DNA of 64,000 bases from contig NC_072462.1 in assembly GCF_027596085.1 (NCBI RefSeq), positions 20,545,921 through 20,609,920 of the forward strand, read 5' to 3'. Origin of the DNA: Anoplopoma fimbria (Eukaryota > Chordata > Actinopteri > Perciformes > Anoplopomatidae). The notes under the pieces are model-generated. The model was given only the letters and a program-made list of their open reading frames with translations, was not told where the DNA came from and did not search any database. Shown in pieces: positions 62,221 to 64,000 of this stretch (positions within the stretch are counted from its first letter, which is position 1; every line of letters begins with the position of its first letter). A program made the translations under genes and the position numbers.

Positions 62221-64000
62221 TGTGTTTTGGCTTCTAGTTTTGTGGCGGCATCTGTTAGCTGTGTGTTTACACTGGTTTGCGTTAAGAACGGAGGACGTCA
62301 TACTTTGACCCCCGGACCCGTCTGTGTGTACGTGTGCACGCTCCACCTTCACACCAGTTTTATGGAGCTTTTTGTGATCCTTAACCAGGAGTTTGCGTCA
62401 ACACAACAGCACGAGGAGACCGCGGTCGCTGGCGTCTTGACTTGTATTTTTTACGTGTGAAAGCTTAGTGCCTCTGTGATGTCTGTTTCTCCTCCACTTT
62501 GCATTATTTCACCACTGTATATAGCCGCATGGTGTTTATATTCTGCCTGTCACTTTGGATACATACAGAGCTACAATGACTGAAAAGAAACTACAAAAAT
62601 ATGCATAAATATTGAATTGTGCGCCTGTGTATGCTGATGGATAGAAGCAAGGACTTGTGTCTGTTATGTAATTGCACTATGGTGTTTAAAAAAGGGTGCC
62701 TATCTCATCTGTAAGGGATGATAAACACACAAGCACCAGAGTACTGGAGGACATCTCTAGACACACTATTATAAAAGAGTAGTGTTGTACAATGATAGAG
62801 AGATAGAAAGTGACAGACTGATACAGAAAAATGAAATGGCATAGACAGTAAATGTTCATTATAATTTAATAAGTAAGAGGTCGTAAAACTTGAAAGCTCT
62901 TCTGTGAAATACAACATCCCTTTTCCTTTGCTGTCAAAACGGGGGGGAAGTTATTGCTGCCCTGCCCTTTTCTGGCTTCGTCCATTCTTCTGTGTATTGC
63001 TGTCTTCAATGGCCGTCAGCTAAACACAATTTATGGCTAGCCAACATGGGCTGCACTCAGCCAGTTATTCAGCCTCCCAGCAAACACAACATCAACTGCA
63101 GTGGGTCATATATCCAGCCAGTCACCCTGGTGACCTGTCACACTGTCAGTCTGCATGATACACATAGTCTGCCAGTGAAAAAGCCAGTCAGTTTAGCAGA
63201 CCTGTTTGAGTTGGTTAAAAGACAGAGTTAGCACATAACTTACAATTCACACCTACACTTAAGTCATTTTCTTATTAACTGTCATCACAGATTATGTTAA
63301 ATAGACAAAATTAATCAAAAAGATTCTGACAGAATATTCAAGGGACAATGTCTCAGACACCCTAGTCTCAGAACACCCATCACTGTAATGACAAGGTTTT
63401 TAACATATATAATGAAGGAAAGAATTTACATTGTAAGCAAAAGTGGCGCCTGCTTCCTAAGGATTTTAAACCATAAATAACCACACAAGAAAAGGGGGTT
63501 CTTCCTCTCGGTTTGGCATTGACTCATTGTTGTAAACAAATCCAGTCTGAGTCGCTCTCACATCCCAGCGGTGGCATGAAGTAAACTGGGTTTACATAAT
63601 CTTAACGCTACAAATGATAACACATGAGTCCTAACCGCCAGTGTCGTGGCCACGGGTTGAGTTGTGAGGGCCAAGTCCCTTTGGCTTTTGTCAAGGTGTG
63701 TTTGCAAGCATGTGATTAGTGCTGAAAAGTCACTTAGAAAGTTACGAATATATTTCCCTCTCAATCTAACAAGTGTGTGAATTACACTGCTTCATATACA
63801 GTATGAATCACCAGCATAACAGATATACAGCTTGAAAGGACAAACATTCGTCTCCCGTCACTGACTTTGCCATTCTGGGTTGTGGTATCAATCAGTACCT
63901 CGTGGGTATTAGGGCTTGTGGGCAACGTTTTCAAATCGACAATAAAGACCGCTTTAATGGAAAAGTTCAATTTTTAGCATTTTCACTTTTAGCATAAATT

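Larger units (their letters stand above)
59135..64000 (+). other. cntfr: Start of the next cntfr intron
   Basis: Begins at GTAAGT. I looked for the next cntfr exon (the first cytokine-receptor module with its TYPKGFYCSW-type motif) in all + frames and did not find it, so the intron exceeds 4.8 kb. It holds a GT tract and CT-rich DNA. 59880-60060 has mixed-complexity sequence that might be regulatory. Confidence 0.6.

Noticed and set aside
61619..62308. Longest open frame in the window (229 codons, + strand)
   Set aside because: It is dominated by Phe, Leu, Ser, Cys and Pro because the DNA is pyrimidine-rich. There is no domain or homology cue, and overlapping frames are equally open.

Overview
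The window looks like nuclear DNA of a teleost fish, most likely a spiny-rayed (percomorph) species. It is A+T-leaning, almost entirely non-coding and full of long GT/CA dinucleotide tracts. It carries a fish Tc1-like transposon, a tRNA-derived SINE and several dispersed repeats that I recognise from teleost introns. I see no sign of prokaryotic genes, CRISPR, rRNA or an intact tRNA gene.

The only protein-coding gene I can support is the 5' part of cntfr, the alpha receptor subunit for ciliary neurotrophic factor, on the + strand. The first coding exon (22852-22933) encodes a signal peptide. The second (58901-59134) encodes the N-terminal Ig-like domain. They are separated by a phase-1 intron of about 36 kb. 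Splice signals, reading phase and protein similarity agree at each junction. The cytokine-receptor/fibronectin III exons and the GPI-attachment exon are not visible and must lie downstream. The first coding exon appears to start exactly at its ATG behind a splice acceptor, so non-coding 5' exons and the promoter should lie upstream, in 1-22850 or outside the window.

Layout: 1-22851 is putative 5' intron or upstream DNA. It holds microsatellites, a nested SINE (10331-10646), a GC-rich patch with coding-like codon use on the - strand (11819-12175, unidentified), a two-repeat composite (14880-15630), a pure AAG/CTT tract (19728-19803) and a teleost dispersed repeat (21960-22205). 22934-58900 is the large cntfr intron. 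It holds a dead, antisense Tc1-like element with TA target duplication (24683-26057), a hAT-type BED zinc-finger remnant (46264-46389), further repeat remnants and several CpG- or homeobox-motif-rich stretches that could be enhancers. 59135-64000 is the start of the next cntfr intron, with one long GT tract.

I did not find a convincing new biological system. The items most worth a second look are the unidentified coding-like island at 12 kb, the repeat-borne tandem nuclear-receptor half-sites near 21.5 and 33.8 kb, the hAT BED-finger relic, and the Tc1 copy with one shortened terminal arm. All family assignments come from reading the sequence and from memory of the families; no database search was possible.
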